DNA of 64,000 nt, taken from Capsicum annuum (taxonomy: Eukaryota > Streptophyta > Magnoliopsida > Solanales > Solanaceae). Below are positions 1 through 13,647 of the stretch, piece by piece (the first letter of the stretch is position 1; each line of letters opens with the position of its first letter). Location of the stretch: contig NC_061115.1 of the NCBI RefSeq assembly GCF_002878395.1, forward strand, positions 153,017,649 through 153,081,648, written 5' to 3'. The notes beneath the pieces are model-generated. The model was not told the DNA's origin and searched no databases. It saw only the letters and a list, made by a program, of their open reading frames with translations. The position numbers were made by a program, and so were the translations under genes.

Positions 1-1152
1 ATATTTGCATCTTCCCATGCTCGCAATCATAAATTTCTTTATTAATGATAAATCATTGGGTTTTGGGCTTTATTTACAAAAGTCACTATTATGATTAGCT
101 TTTAATATTTTCATTTTCAGTTGCATTAGACAGAGCTGGTGGGATATTAAAGCTCAATACCTAGGATTTCATGGATGTATCAGTTGACATATCTTTGGAC
201 ATTTCAAATTTATCCATTGTTGATATATTCAGAATAAAATTTTAATGAGCAATTCAGTTTTAGTGTCGTTTAGTTGGGAGTAGTATGTAGTACTAAGTGA
301 ATGCAGGGATGGAGGCTCACCCATCAGGACTGAGAGATTTAGTATAAGTCCCTAAGTCCCAAAACTACGGCACCACCTTAGGTTATAAGGAGTCACCCGC
401 CAGTTGAAAACTGACACCCTAGTCCTTTGGGACATCAGTTTAGATCCATGTCAGCCAGTATTGGTACCTTGGCAATGTACTATCTTTCGGATATTTTGGT
501 TATTGTTAGCTCCCATAGTCCTCATTTCATGTTTCAATTTTTGTTCAATTTAGATTTGCTTGACCAAGCATTCAGTTATTAGTTATTCGATTTTTACCAG
601 TACATATTTCTACTTGGTCTTACATTCAGTTTACCATGTTTCATGCATTCATCTTCAATTTATAATAGCTAATTATCCCATCTCACCTACTTAGTACATT
701 CAAAGTATTGATCACATACTTTTATGTACTATATTATATTATAACTTAGGTTTTGATGCTTAGTACCGAATCACACTTGCTACATTTCTGTACCATCAAC
801 TAAAGTATTGGTGAGTCCTCATCATTCGAGGACTAGTTATCAGTTATTTATTTTAGAAATTTTTTAATTTCTATCAGTTGGAGTTAGTTGGGGAAATGTT
901 CCAACAATTCATAATGATTAGAGGCTTTCAAAAGACAGACAAATGTTTAGAATTTTCAGCTTGTTGAGTATTTCAAACATTGTTAGTATTGATTCCATTA
1001 CCATTTACTAATAGTTCTTTTTCAGTTCATCTTTTGCCTAGTATTTTTCTATTTATTCAGTGTCCTAGAGCATTTTAGGCCATGGGTTAGCTTGGGGTCA
1101 CTTGTGGCTCTAAGCACCGTATTACGACTAGGGGTAGTCTCGAGATGTGACA
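1..1152 (+). repeat. LTR, partial, plus orientation (F-like family)
   Basis: The sequence ends at 1141-1152 with a run that is the reverse complement of the LTR 5' ends seen elsewhere here (TGTNAC, then CACGGTGCT-like, then AAGCTAACCC). The run GGGTTAGCTTGGGGTCACTTGTGG just before the end is the mirror of the start of the LTR at 2094. The left part is cut by the window edge. No primer-binding site follows position 1152, so this is a solo or broken LTR. It has no coding potential. Confidence 0.6.
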
Positions 1153-1603
1153 TAATCTCATACTTTTCCTTGTGTTGTATTGTGTTATAATATAGGTTCG
1201 GATGCTCAACATCCTAATTGTGCCTAGTATGATCTCTTATCGTATCAACAATAATAGTTTTGGTAAGTCCTCATCATGTGAGGACTAGAGTTAGCTTTTT
1301 ATTTCATTTTGTCTTTAGCGTTCCTAGTTTCCAGACCATTAGAGTTAGCTGGGGGCTTGTCCCAGCTACTCATCTTAGTAGAGGCTTTTCAGACATATAG
1401 TTAGTTGTTTAGTTTTGTTCTCAGACTAATGTTTGATTTCCTTTAGATATTTGTTATTTTATTCAACTTTAATTTCTGCATAATTGTTGTTTTATCTGCG
1501 ATTATCTATATTTCTTAGTGTTTTGTCAGGCCATGGGTTAGCTTGGTGTGACTTGTGATTCTAAGCATCATATTGCAACTAGGGGTAGTATCAGGTCATA
1601 TCA
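1153..1603 (+). repeat. Partial tandem duplication of the preceding LTR end
   Basis: This stretch repeats, with many substitutions, roughly the last 430 bp of the LTR before it. Both contain a GTCCTCATCAT...GAGGACTAG block, then AGTTAGCTGGGG or similar, then the CCATGGGTTAGCTTGG end block and a GCAACTAGGGGTAGT end. It is probably a second decayed LTR fragment of the same family. Confidence 0.5.
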
Positions 1604-2093
1604 TAATTCTTCTTTAAATGCAGTTTATCTTAAAGGCATTCTAAGGTTGAAACAATAATTGATTCCCCAAGTCCACAGTCTTTCCACTATCCAAGATGTT
1701 GGTTCAAATAAAATATATGTAAAAACCTTATTTGTCATTATGTATAAGTCTTCCATTTTAAAAGTTCATGTTAAAGTTCTTCCTGAATTCAAGGTTATAA
1801 ATTTTAAGCTAGACTAGCTTCAAACTAAATCAAATAGAGGTATGGTCTAGGGCAATACAAAAATAACTTGGGTAAGTATGATGGTATTTAATTTGATCCC
1901 TAGTTAGCTAAGATGATAAGGAATACATAGGATCTTACAGATTTGAATTTGGTCATGTAAAACTCTCAGAACCAGTCTTAGCATAAAGAGAATTATTTGG
2001 AATGTCTTGAATTTAATGTGTGTTGTGAACAAAATGATTTTTGGAGGAATCTGGACATTCTGTCCTATCGATATTGCTATAAAAATGTGCATG
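1604..2093. other. Unassigned spacer
   Basis: AT-rich spacer between two oppositely oriented LTR copies. I see no gene, RNA gene or clear repeat here. Confidence 0.5.
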
Positions 2094-4694
2094 TGTAACG
2101 ACCCGAGACTGCTTCTTAGTTGTAACACGGTTCTTAGAACCACAAGTGGTCTCAAGCTAACCCATGATCTAGCATACTACTTGAGAAACTGATTTAAATT
2201 GTATAAAAACTAACTTTACTGAGCGAAAACATGATCATGAGAAAGTCTGAATTAATGTAATACTAATAAAGTTTACAACATGATAAAAATTGAAGAGAAA
2301 GAAACTTGAATTACATGTAATGACTCTGACTAGCTATCTATAAAGCCTCTACTATACTAACTATAGATAGCTGGGACATGCCTTCCACTACCACTAATCA
2401 ATACATATAAATAATCAAAGTACAACCCATGAATTGCAATGGACTGGAGTTCCAAAAATAGGAGAACTCATCACCTATTGGCTGAAATCTAAGAATTGTT
2501 TGATTATGATATGTGGGATATAGCTGGTATGTACATTATGAGATAATGTATCATATAGACATATATATGGATCAGTACTTTGGAATATACTGAGTTTATG
2601 GAGACATGCACTAAATCATGGAAATATTTAAAACATGCTCTAAAATTGAGGAGAAAAGTTATTTGCTGAAACATACATTTAAAACATGAGTATAAGTGAA
2701 AAACTATAAATCATAATGAGATTTATAAATTATGAACTGAAAATAATTTTGTAAGATGAGAAGCAGTAAAACATAGATATTGTATGTAAATCTCATGTAA
2801 AACTGAATAAACTGTAAAAATGCACTGAGGATTATGTATGGATACTGAACATGAAAATACAAACATGTAAAACTAAGAATACAATACTAAGCATAAACAT
2901 GTACTGAAATAATCTATAATCTAAATAACTGAAATCTGTATAATAAAAAAACAAATATCTATATGCTTGGTTATGCAAACCTAATTTGACCTATTCTGAA
3001 TACTAAACTAAGACTGTGGGAGCTAGCTATAACCGGTATGCTTCAATCTATGCTATTGGGGTCCAACTTATGACCCCAGTTGGATGGTATTGATACCTTT
3101 CCAGGGGTACTAATAGATGAATGACAATATGGATCCAGAAAGCTGATGTCTCAAAGGACGAGGGTGTCATTCCTAACTGATGGGGTACCCCTCAAAATCT
3201 AAGGTGGCACCATAAGTCTGGAACCTAGGGATAGCTACTAGCGCCTCATGCCTAACTGACAGGGGAGATGCCATCCCTACGGTCACTCAGTGCAAAGTGT
3301 TACTCCAAACTAAATGACATTGTTGTTATTAGTCATTTAACATGACATGGTTGTACTTGTGAGTGCTCATCATGGACATGATGATTTGAATATGATAATA
3401 AAATTATGGTTTGACTGACTTGTTACTTAAAAATAGAAACATGTAAAACATATAGGTATCGGGTGTTCAAAACCCACCAGTACAGAATGATTATAAAAAT
3501 ACGATAACAATATTTAAAAAAGTGATATAAAGTCATAGTTTAAAGGCCCAAAACATAAGACATTTCAATGAATGAGTGAGAAACATGAATTTGATCATGG
3601 GAATGTGTTAAACTAAAGAGGACAACATATTTTCATGGTTTAATTCATAACTTGATGATTTAGTAGGAAATCAATCAAACTAAGACGAGTGAAATTGTAA
3701 TTCAAACATGAAGTGACTTAAATAACATGAAAACACATGTTGACATGGCTTGAATTTTATTTACTAAGAATTTCATGGATTAAATTCACAAGTTTCATGG
3801 ATGATTTCATAAAATAGGATAAGATTCATACTTTTAAACTCAAATAGGTTTTTGGGCTCAATGGGTGAAAGGGACCCATTGATAAACACCCCATATACCT
3901 GAAGTTTCTTGACTTGTGAAAAATATTTGAATCTTGGGACTTGAAGGATGAATTTTTGGTGAGGAACCCTAATCTTGATGTTGTTGAAGAAGGGAGGAGA
4001 GAATATATTGTTAATTGATTGAAAAGTGTGGAAAATATTGCTCCTTTATGTTTTTAAGTCATGGATTGAGAGTTTAAAGAGGATAAAAGACCAAAAAACC
4101 TTAGAAACCTTCTGGAAATCATTTGGATGCCGTCCCGACGAGTTTGGGTGCGACTCATAAGTTCTGGGTACGGTTCGTACCTAGAGTCATCACCAGGAAC
4201 CCAAATTTTGACCCCTACTGTTGTGGGTACGACTCCTCCTAATGACTCATATGGCCTACTTACGAGCCGTATCAGTAAGTCATATCTACTAACAGCTTTG
4301 ATAGTGCTTTAGTAATTTGGCCATAACATTTCACCCTGATATCAAATTAATGAAAAATTGATATCGTTGGAAAGATAATTCAATTATCTATATGTTGGTG
4401 AGTCTATATCTCATAAATTCTTAGTAAAACAGAAGTTATTATCATTTAAATATTACTATAGTTATATACATCCCAAGAATTTAATCGCTAAGGAATGTTT
4501 CAACTTGTTCATTAGCTAGGAGCTATTGGAGGACTTAATATATGTCCAATTAACTTATAAATTTATAAAAACATGAGTCTTGATTCTTGGATCATTTAAT
4601 TTTCAGTATATGGGTCATATCTTATAACTCGTAACAAGTCATTATGACTTGTAGCTACCACTCGTTAGCTGGACAGAAACTTAGGGAACCTACA
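2094..4694 (-). repeat. LTR, probably solo (family F)
   Basis: On the minus strand the segment starts TGTAGGTTCCC and ends GGGTCGTTACA, so it has the TG...CA ends of an LTR. The plus-strand left end (TGTAACGACCC, then CACGG, then AAGCTAACCC) matches the LTR ends of elements A to D. The middle has a block of short GAGTCGTACCC-like motifs (about 4130-4285), followed by the GTATCGTTGGAAAG module shared with the other LTRs. The flanks GCATG and CTGAT do not match, so no target duplication supports a clean solo LTR. No primer site or polypurine tract adjoins it. Confidence 0.55.
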
Positions 4695-6560
4695 CTGATG
4701 AACTCACAACTTTACTTCATACGAATCATATAGTAATCTTACGACTCTAAGGGTCAAATCATACCTAAAAATTAATGTCAACCATTTCATACTGTCTTGG
4801 ATACAACTACAACACACAACTCGTATGTTCTGTATACGACTCAAGGAAAAGAGTCGTACACTGCACAATGATCTTGAAACGCGAGGTATTACTGCATGTA
4901 GATGTAGCAACATGCTTAAAAGAAGGTAAATTCATGTTATGATGACTGTCATATAGTCAAAGGGTTGCTATAGCGATAATGTCATTATAGTGATGCCTCT
5001 ATAGCAACATTTGTCGCTATAGCGATGTAAGTCTTTGATTTATTTCAAAACATCCCAAAAATAATTTATTTTTCCAAGAAATATTTATGTCTTCAACAGT
5101 GGTGAAAACCAGATATTTTCAATATAATTCGTTATTAAGGTAATGAATTCATCTCTGTTAACTAGTAAATCAATAATCTAGTCTTAGAATTGCTAGTTTA
5201 CGTAGTTCGAGAAGGGTTAAAGGCTAATTTTTATTGGTTTTATGGTGCAAGGGAGTAATTTGAGTATAAAATTAGTGGATTTTAGTTAATTATTGTTATT
5301 TGCATGTCATTAATTCACTAAATCACCCATGAAATTGATAGTTTTAGATGGATTAAGAAATAAAAGCCCTAGAACGGGGAGGAAGTGATCATGAACTTGA
5401 CCTTAGGGGTTGGTTATGAGTTATAATTCCCATAATAGTAGGCCATTTATTAATTATATGTTTATATGCATTTCTAGACTGAGATCAAGTAGAAATTACA
5501 TGGAAGGGCAAGGCTTTGGCGCTTAGTAGAGTTGTGCAAGCTTGGTTCGAAGTAGGTGATGGTATTGTAGTTTAATCCAATTTTTGCTATATGTGCATGT
5601 TAACTACTTATTGGTATGTCTTCTTAGGGTATGTTGTTTGGTGAGGTCAATGTAATAATTTTATTTTTGTTGTACGATATTGACCAACCTTATAGTTAAA
5701 TGAGGAATGTTCCAGTTATTTGAGCATTCTCTCGGCTTATTGGTGGAATAAGGTTGGAAGGCACTTATGTTTAGGTTTTTTAGTATATAGATAGAATTTG
5801 TCCCCTACAGGTCATGGATAGAGGGTGGTTATGATACCCATAATATGTCACGAATGTACAAGGTTCAGGTGAGTTTGACGGTTCCATGAGTGAACCAAGG
5901 AATACATTTATATATTTGATTATTGCTTTACTTGTATTGACTTGTTTTGACTTAGCTTGACATATTTGACTTGGGAGTAAATCACTTGACTTATTTCTTG
6001 TAATTTTAAACTGCTTAATTGATACTTGTTATGCTAGGTGTAGATTAGAATGAGCATGGATTAACTTGTTGTACTATGTTTTGGTTATTTATATTCTCAT
6101 CTTGGATTGGACAAATGAACCTACCAGTACACTATTGTTCTTATGTGTTGATACTACGCTTGTTCTTACTTTTATTGAGTATGACTCATATTCTCTAAGT
6201 GTCGGTAAATTCTTATAGATTTATTGGTTCTCCCACCAGAGAATAGGGTGGGTACCACTCACGTCCTATTGGATCATGATAATAAATCTTATCAAGGGGT
6301 TGAAAGTAATGCCAAAGTAGAAGCACCAACTGTAGCAGAAACATTTCTACTTTTTGATACTAAATAGTTTTTTATTTCTAGAACTGGTCCTAACGTGAAG
6401 TGACTTAAATGTAAGCTCATATGCCAATAGTTAAAAATATAAGTATGATTTCCTACTTGACCAAAGTCAGCCTGATAGTTCTAATAGTCTTTCTATTGAA
6501 TTGCGCACATCTCTACTTGTGTTTCTCTCAATCACAACCATCTAATTACCTTTCTAGATA
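4695..6560. other. Unassigned noncoding region
   Basis: No reading frame here resembles a known family. Around 4965-5030 there is a run of related motifs (GCTATAGCGAT, ATTATAGTGATG, CGCTATAGCGATG). The part from about 5390 to 6310 looks like old LTR-type noncoding DNA but could not be paired with a second copy. Nothing else can be supported. Confidence 0.4.
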
Positions 6561-7325
6561 TATAAACCTTATAACATAAACCATTGTTGAGTTAGCCTCT
6601 TTCTTAGCTATCTCATACTCCTCATTGTTCATCTATTTCTCCTTCTCATCCTTGCTCTCTACCAACTTTTCATAAGCTCCCTTCTTAGTGTCCACCTTCC
6701 ATTTGACTTCTCCATTCCACCACTAGTCCCCTCCCCTCGATTCTTTCTAGATTGGTATTTAGAAACCCCCAACACCTCTCTAGTCATCTCTATAATAAAA
6801 ATAGCAGTCGTATCTCACATACTATACGCATCCCCAACTCTCTCAAGCCACCATAATAAATAATTTCTCCATCATATACAAGGAATTGTTCATAGTTAGG
6901 CTACCCTATTTAATCCTTGATCAATCATTCATACTCCTCTTCTTGATCTTCAGTCCATTACTAGAGCTTTTATTAGGTCAAATAATTGTCAATTAGTATA
7001 ACCTTACAGTATTTACAAATACCTCTATCCCCCTCCCTAAGGAGAAAAAAGTCTATTTGAGTCTTGTACGTCGAACTATGAAAGGTAACCAAGTGTTCTT
7101 CTTCTTGGGGAAGCTCGTATTTTCTAACATCGACCCAAAGCCTCTAGAAAAAATCAAAAAGTGAGGCTCCTCCTTCATTCCTCTCCCCATGACCAAAGCC
7201 TTCATGCACATGATCATAACCCCTCGGGGATGACCCAATGTACCCATTGAAATCTTTCCTAACCCAATATGCCCATTGAAATCTCTCCTAATGAAAAACA
7301 TCTCGATTCTTGGAACACTTCATAC
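6560..7325 (-). pseudogene. LINE ORF2 endonuclease, C-terminal fragment
   Basis: Minus-strand translation gives the end of an endonuclease/exonuclease/phosphatase domain of a plant LINE-type retrotransposon. The motif DFNGHIG (near 7275) is the catalytic D-N pair region. It is followed, after frame changes, by pieces reading SFPKKK and FHSSTYKTQIDF, then a linker reading WWNGEV-like and DTKKGAYEKLVES-like (about 6590-6720). The reverse transcriptase that should follow is not recognisable. Several stops and frameshifts make it a pseudogene. It ends abruptly at the MITE at 7326, and the upstream part continues at 7903. The assignment to a LINE rests on motif order recognised by eye. Confidence 0.75.
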
Positions 7326-7902
7326 TAAGGGTGGGCATGGTAAGGTATGTACCTAATTACCATACCAAACTAAATTTTTTGATACTGTGGTTTTGGTATT
7401 ATGATATTTGGTATGGTATGTGGTATTTATTTTAAATTCTTTTATATGGTACGATATTTGGTACTTATGAATGACATACAGGGATACGAAATACCATATC
7501 AAAGTATACAGTTACATAAGTAACTCATATATATCATTAAAATATTCACAAATATTGAACTTAGTATTTGTATAAAAAAATGTTTAGACATTGGAACTTT
7601 CCCTACTCTATCTTGATTGTAATATCTTTTTTATGTAATTGATTGACAAAGGGTGTTGATTGTACTTCTAGTTGACAAAAGGTGAAGTCATTATACTCTA
7701 TTATATGAGTATATATTTTCAAAGTTTAACAAACTATGGTTAATAATTACTGTACTGCAAATATCGAAATCAAGCTTCAAAAAACTAAACTATATCAAAA
7801 TAATATTGTATGGTAATGGTATAGTATCTTTAGAAATCGAATATTAAAATTACCATATCGAAGTTTCAAATATCATAAAGTACCATACCATGCCCACCCC
7901 TA
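7326..7902. mobile_element. hAT-like MITE
   Basis: The 577-bp element is bounded by inverted repeats, TAAGGGTGGGCATGGTA at the left and the reverse complement of TAGGGGTGGGCATGGTA at the right. The flanks CTTCATAC (7318-7325) and CCTCACAC (7903-7910) form an 8-bp target duplication with two transition differences, as expected for hAT elements. The interior is AT-rich, full of TACCATA/TATGGTA motifs, and has no reading frame. It sits inside the LINE endonuclease gene. Confidence 0.85.
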
Positions 7903-8116
7903 CCTCACACTATCTCATCCAAAACCTCTTCTTCTCCTCCTCGTCCAAGCCCCCTTGTTATGCATATGCACTAACAATGTTCAAAGTAGACGCTCTAAAG
8001 ACTAACTTAATCAACATCACCTATCGTTGACTCACCTAACCTCTACAACTTTCTCCCTAATATTTCAATCTACTAAGATTCCTACTCTACTTATATCCAT
8101 CCATCCTCTAGCCTTA
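7903..8116 (-). pseudogene. LINE ORF2 endonuclease, middle fragment
   Basis: Minus-strand translation gives a stretch reading SRVGILVD, then IREKVVEVR, which matches the middle of the endonuclease domain between the N-terminal piece at 16928-17145 and the GDFNGHIG region at 7275. A basic EEEKK-like region, here turned into an arginine run by a frame change, lies near 7925-7950. It is bounded by the MITE on the left and by LTR element B on the right. Positions 8112-8116 are the CCTTA target duplication of B. Confidence 0.7.
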
Positions 8117-10231
8117 TGTAATGCCCCAATTTTCTAAATTAGAATGCTACACAGTACTCATGATCCCCAAGGACCACAAGCTAACCCATGACTGATATCT
8201 GTACCTGTATACTACATAAAAGACTGAAAAATGCAGAAACATGAACTGAAAGACCATAAGGTTCAATACTAATACATAACTGAAAATATGGTATAACAAT
8301 ACCAAAACAAATCTAAAATAACTGTCTGAACATACTATAGTCTGGAAAGCCTCTAAACTATCTGAATGAGGAGTTGATGGGACATGTCCCCAACTAAATC
8401 CATCTAGCAACTGAACTAAAATAGTAAATGAAGCAATAATCATACTGTCCTCGAATGAGAAGGACTCACTGCAAACTCTGAATACTAGAATGCTACTGCT
8501 GATCTAGAGCTCGTGCCTCTGACCCTATGGTGTAACATAAGAGAAAGAACCATAGCACAAATACGTCAGTACGTCTGAATCTACTGAGTATACGAGTGAG
8601 GTAGGCTAAATGCAAAGGGTTATATGTATAAACAATACTGACTAATATGAACGTGTGAATACATACATGCATACGTAACTGTAACTGAACTCGTAGAGAT
8701 ACTAAATATTGAGTCTGAATATTGACAACATAAGTGTACTGATATTGAGATACTGAATAGATGAACGACTATTTCTGATAGTTCAAATTATGAAGAACTG
8801 GTCTGATTGACTGTGTCTAATAATCCTGAAACTGAATACTGAGTATGTAAATCACTAATAAGTAAGGAACTAATACTGTATTACTAAATACTGAGGGACT
8901 AGTACTATGTTATTGATACATGAATAACTGTATATGATAGATCTGATTACAAAGAACTGGTCTGGTTGACTGTGTTTAACAGTCTTGAAGCTGAATATTC
9001 ATATCATGAATTTTGATAACTAATGTGACTGATAACATGAGTTCTGATAACTGGCATAACTGATAGCATAAGTGACTGTATCTGATAGTCCATAAATCTG
9101 AAGGAACTATCTGAGTTCTGTTCTATTTCTGAGTTGACTGTATCTGACAGTCCTGAAATCTGAAGAACTATCTGAGTTCTTTTATTGAAATTGAGATTGT
9201 GGAAATTATTTGTCTAACTGACATGCCCTAATAATGCATATAGATAAGCTAGGGTCCAGTCTTTGCCCTAACTGGAGGGGTGTCAATACCGCAACACTAG
9301 TAAGGACAACTGTGAGTGACCCTTATCTGGCAGGTACTTAAATAAGAATGGTGGGAACCCTAAAATAATAGGTTAGAACACCTCATCAACCCTAATCTGA
9401 TAGGTTAAGATGTCTCAACCTATGCTGGCTACGTAATTCTAGAACACAAGGATGACTGCTAAGAATCACACCCTGAACTGGCAGGTGAGTTCCCATCCTT
9501 GGGTTCACTTGGTGCTAACTTCTACTCCTATTTGAAGGACACTGAACGGAATAACTAAGCTAAACTGAATAACTGAACTGAAATTATTAGCTGAACTGAT
9601 ACTAATTAACTGAACTCATACTAGTGGTATTGTTTAGTGGAGCTAAACTAAGTTTACTGGATTCCGATGACTAACGGAATGTACTGACTTCTGAGGACTG
9701 GTTGAGAGTACTAAAGTTACTGAGATTAACTGTGAATACTGAGGTTGCTGAGGTTACTGAGCCCTGAAATTACTGAGATTACTAGACTACTGAGATTACT
9801 GAGATTACTGAGTTTTCTTGAGTCACATGACTGACTGAATTCTATAGATCATGGCTTGACTGAGAGTATCGTGATAACATGACATAGCTCTAGGCACACA
9901 ACTACATTTTTCAGGTACAAGTATCGTAGGACTCGATGGAAGGAAACTGACACAACTTGACTTCTTGAGTACATGACCATCAATAACAATTCATAATACA
10001 TAAGTGAGGTATTTCATGAAGTACATGGTCATCATAATATCCAACATGAATAAGAATGCTTATATTCAAGTCATAAAATGAACCATTTGAATGAACTTGA
10101 ATCCATAATACATAAGTGAGGGATTTCTTGCATGAACTTGAATCCTAATTTTAAAACCTAATATCTTCTTGAGAGGATTTTGAGAGAGAATATGTTTTGG
10201 TGAAAATAAGGGCTTAATTTCGTGTTTAGGA

Positions 10232-10240
10232 ATTATATAG
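10232..10240 (-). promoter_or_regulatory. Putative TATA box, B 3' LTR
   Basis: CTATATAAT on the minus strand, about 560 bp from the U3 end. The same sequence occurs at the same place in the other LTR (16368-16376). It lies directly downstream of the 33-bp palindrome repeats. Confidence 0.6.
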
Positions 10241-10302
10241 GGGTGGGAAAAGGACCATTTTACCCTAAAAAATGGACTGTTTAAGTCACCTAGACTACAA
10301 CA

Positions 10303-10434
10303 TGTGCGGTACACACTTTATCGCACACATTAGGATGTGCGTCGCACATCTTATCACACATATTAGGTTGTGCGTCGCACACCATATGGCATACTTTAGG
10401 TTGTGCGTCGCACACCTTACGTTAGGTGACGTAC
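10303..10434. repeat. 33-bp tandem repeat x4 with palindromes
   Basis: Four units start at 10303, 10336, 10369 and 10402, an exact 33-bp period. Three carry the palindrome TGTGCGTCGCACA and the first a decayed version. They sit just upstream of the TATA box of the LTR promoter. They are CpG-rich in an AT-rich LTR. Confidence 0.9.
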
Positions 10435-10798
10435 TCCACTTTGCAAAGTCATAACTTCTTTCTTGGGTTTTGGATTTGGGGGAAATTGGTATCGTTGGAA
10501 AGCTAATTTAAATAGCTTTCATTTTATATACATTACGCCCTCTAATTCAATATATACAAGGAGTTATGATCGATTGAAGTTGACCCAAATTTTGATGCTC
10601 ACTAAAACTTGAATGATAGGAAAGCTTTCAACTTGTACTTGAGTTAGGGAACCTCTATGATCTAAATTCATGCTCAAATAGATTCCCACACTACATAATT
10701 GATTAACACACTAAATTTAAATAGGATTCGAGGCTTTTGAAATGTCTACGCATAGGAATGACGGATTTTCATTGTAATCCAAAATGTGGGGTATTACA

Positions 10799-10815
10799 AT
10801 ATCTCCCCCTTGGGA
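10799..10815 (-). other. Polypurine tract of element B
   Basis: Minus strand reads CCCAAGGGGGAGATATT directly before the 3' LTR. This is the expected second-strand priming site, and nearly the same tract precedes the 3' LTR of C. Confidence 0.85.
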
Positions 10816-13647
10816 ACATTCATCTTTGAATGAGATTGGCCGAGATAAGAGAAAAGACAACTGACGTGAATATAGAACATGAATGACTGATCATGATTTC
10901 ATGGCTGATATGATTGATAAGCTAAATATATCATACTGAACATGCATATCTGATGCATACATAACTGATTCATAAGTACATGAGAGAGAGTACTAATAAG
11001 TTGATCACGTATATCTGATGTGCCAATATATGACTAAACTGGCTCATGATCATGCAAATGAATATGCAATGGTAAAGATACCAAGTTTGAACAGGGAATT
11101 GAGCATGTAGCTGAATACCAAGTTTGTACTGAAATTTGAATATGAGAATGAATAAGCTCAAAGAAGATTGCTACCATGAACTAAAAATACCGATGAGTCT
11201 AAGATTGATTACTCAATATGCATGAGCGGAAATATAAGAACATAACTGAGTCTGGAATATGATACATAAACTGAACTGAGTTTGTAATATATGACATGGA
11301 TAGAGTATCGTATCGTGGCTACACTGAGTCATTGAGTACATGGCTTACTGCTGAGTTTTGAAGCTAGAGGGTCAGCTCACAAGTAATACTTCCTCCAAGA
11401 TAGATTCATCAAAGAAAATGACATGTTTAAATCAAGAAAGTTTGGGGACTATAGTGTATCTCCCCCTTGGGACACTATGTCTCTTGAAGGATACTGGACT
11501 GACCTTACTGAGATATTGAGAAAGTTGAGGAGATGCACAAGGAAGCTAGGTACAAAATCATGACTGATTATCTGAGATCTGAAACTAAAGCGTGATGCAC
11601 GAATGCATAGACATAGTGACTTATCTGATTAACTGAGTAACTGGTAACTGGATGTTGGGTATGCAAGATTGAATTGTACTTAATCTGAGTAGCTGGGCTC
11701 AGGCCATAAAGTATTATGCATATGAGAAGGGACTGACTGAGTAACATGAGGTAACTAATCATGGATTTCATGAAAGCTATATTGTCTGAAAATGCAAGAC
11801 CAAGCATATGACATAATTTGGAAACATTCCATAGGCTAAGGTATTGGAATACCTATAACTGAGTAGCTGATAACTGTATGCTTTAGTCAAGAAAGTCTAA
11901 AACTGAACTGTATTTCTGAGATGAATACAGATCTAAAGCTGACACTATAACTTAAGATTGTAACTGGGATCCATACTGGAACTAAATGCTGGGTCCCGAT
12001 AACTGAATACTGAAACTGAGGTTTTGACTGATACTGAAGTGCTTAATTCTGAGACTGAGCACTAATTACTAAGTGTTGAGTACTAAAACTGTAACTGAGA
12101 TAGCAACTGAGTTATGATAGTGGAATAATGAAGGTGGACATAAGTTAAGGATCTGAATATACATTCACACTCTGAATTTTTTTCCAATTTCTAAGTACTA
12201 CCTCTTGCTAACCCTTTGCTTGCATACTAACAGGATATTCAAGCCTATCTTCATATCTACACCTTTGTATAAAACATACATGCAATAATCTGTTCTTAAC
12301 ATGAAACATTAACTCTTTCCCATCTAAGTAATTTCTCAACACTACACTATTCTCATAAAGAGAACTCATGAAGGGTTAAATCAGGAGAACCTAAAACATG
12401 AATATAGAGACTAAACATGACACATGACTGAAACCTAAGGAATAGAATATCAACAACATAGATTTACCAAAAAGATCTAAACTGAGTATATACATGATAT
12501 AGTCTGAATTTATCCGATCAGTCGAAGCGTAGCATGAGTTATGGAAACTGAGTATATTGGGGAGCATGATACGTGTACATGAGTCATAAGCTGCATGACT
12601 TGAGTCTGGAATTTCTGAGTTCGTGGAACATGATTCATAACACTGAGTGAGCTGGAACTGAACTCCCTATGTTGGGAACTGAAAACGCGCATGATTCTAT
12701 GGAATACGTGTGAACATAAGTTGTATTCATGGAATATGAGACATGAAGAATATATAGGCACTATGATGACTGAAGTATGAAGCTTTACACTGAGATAAGG
12801 ATGGGTCGGGAATCACCTTACCTAACTGCTTTTCTGTACATACTGGCACTACTACTAAAATCTGAGAGCCTAACTGTGTTACTTGATCTATCATCTCTCA
12901 CTTAGCTTTAAGCCATCATTATAAGTTTATGAACACTAAACTATTCTTTGAACACTAAACTATTCTCTGAACTGCACTAAAATTATCATCACATACTTAC
13001 ACTCTGATCAACACATGCTCGCCTTACTAAACACATCATCTGCCTCTATTTTCTCACATACTACTAATATCACATTCACACCTCCAACCTTAATTTCAAG
13101 TCAATAAACTTAAATTTCTAACTCACATTGTTCAAGCCTACTAATTCATTATAACACAACTATCCCCATGACTACATAATCTATTCAATCTAGATATCGT
13201 ATCCCAACTTGTCTACTGCTAAACTCCTGGGTTCATGCTTCTAACTCTGGGTCATATTCTATCATAGGATTTTGAGAAGGGATCTGATGGCATATCTAAA
13301 TCAGGATTCGAGAACGAGTTCTAATGATCATGAATGAGATTCGTACAACTTTGGAACATAACTTACCTGATGGGATACTGTGTGAGAAAGCCCTATCTTT
13401 AGGACTTGAGCTTCACTATTTCTGTTACCTTGGAAGTAAGGTGGAATTAACATGAGTGAAGCATGATGAGAATCTACATGAGTTTTTTAGTGAACCTTGC
13501 TATAGCATGATCTGAGACATAAAAGAAGGGAAACTGTTCCTAAAACATCTCATAGCCTCCTGCACATAAGTGTGGTGCACAACACATGCATGTACAAGAC
13601 TCTACTAGATACGACTTTCAAACTTTCTAGGACTCTATTAAACCTTA

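Larger units (their letters stand above)
8117..10798 (-). repeat. 3' LTR of element B
   Basis: 2682 bp with TG...CA ends. It matches the 5' LTR throughout but lacks about 0.6 kb that the 5' LTR has around 15630-16255, just downstream of the TATA box in the transcribed orientation. It carries degenerate CTGATAGTC/GAACTATCTGAG repeats at about 8790-9180 and short ACTGAGATT repeats at about 9710-9810. Confidence 0.92.

Noticed and set aside
2094..4694. Complete solo LTR with target duplication.
   Set aside because: The ends look right, but the 5-bp flanks (GCATG and CTGAT) do not match, so the claim is limited to a probable LTR.
8141..8443. A 98-codon minus-strand frame (8147-8443) as a membrane protein gene.
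   Set aside because: It lies at the LTR end of element B. The aligned region of the other LTR does not keep the frame.
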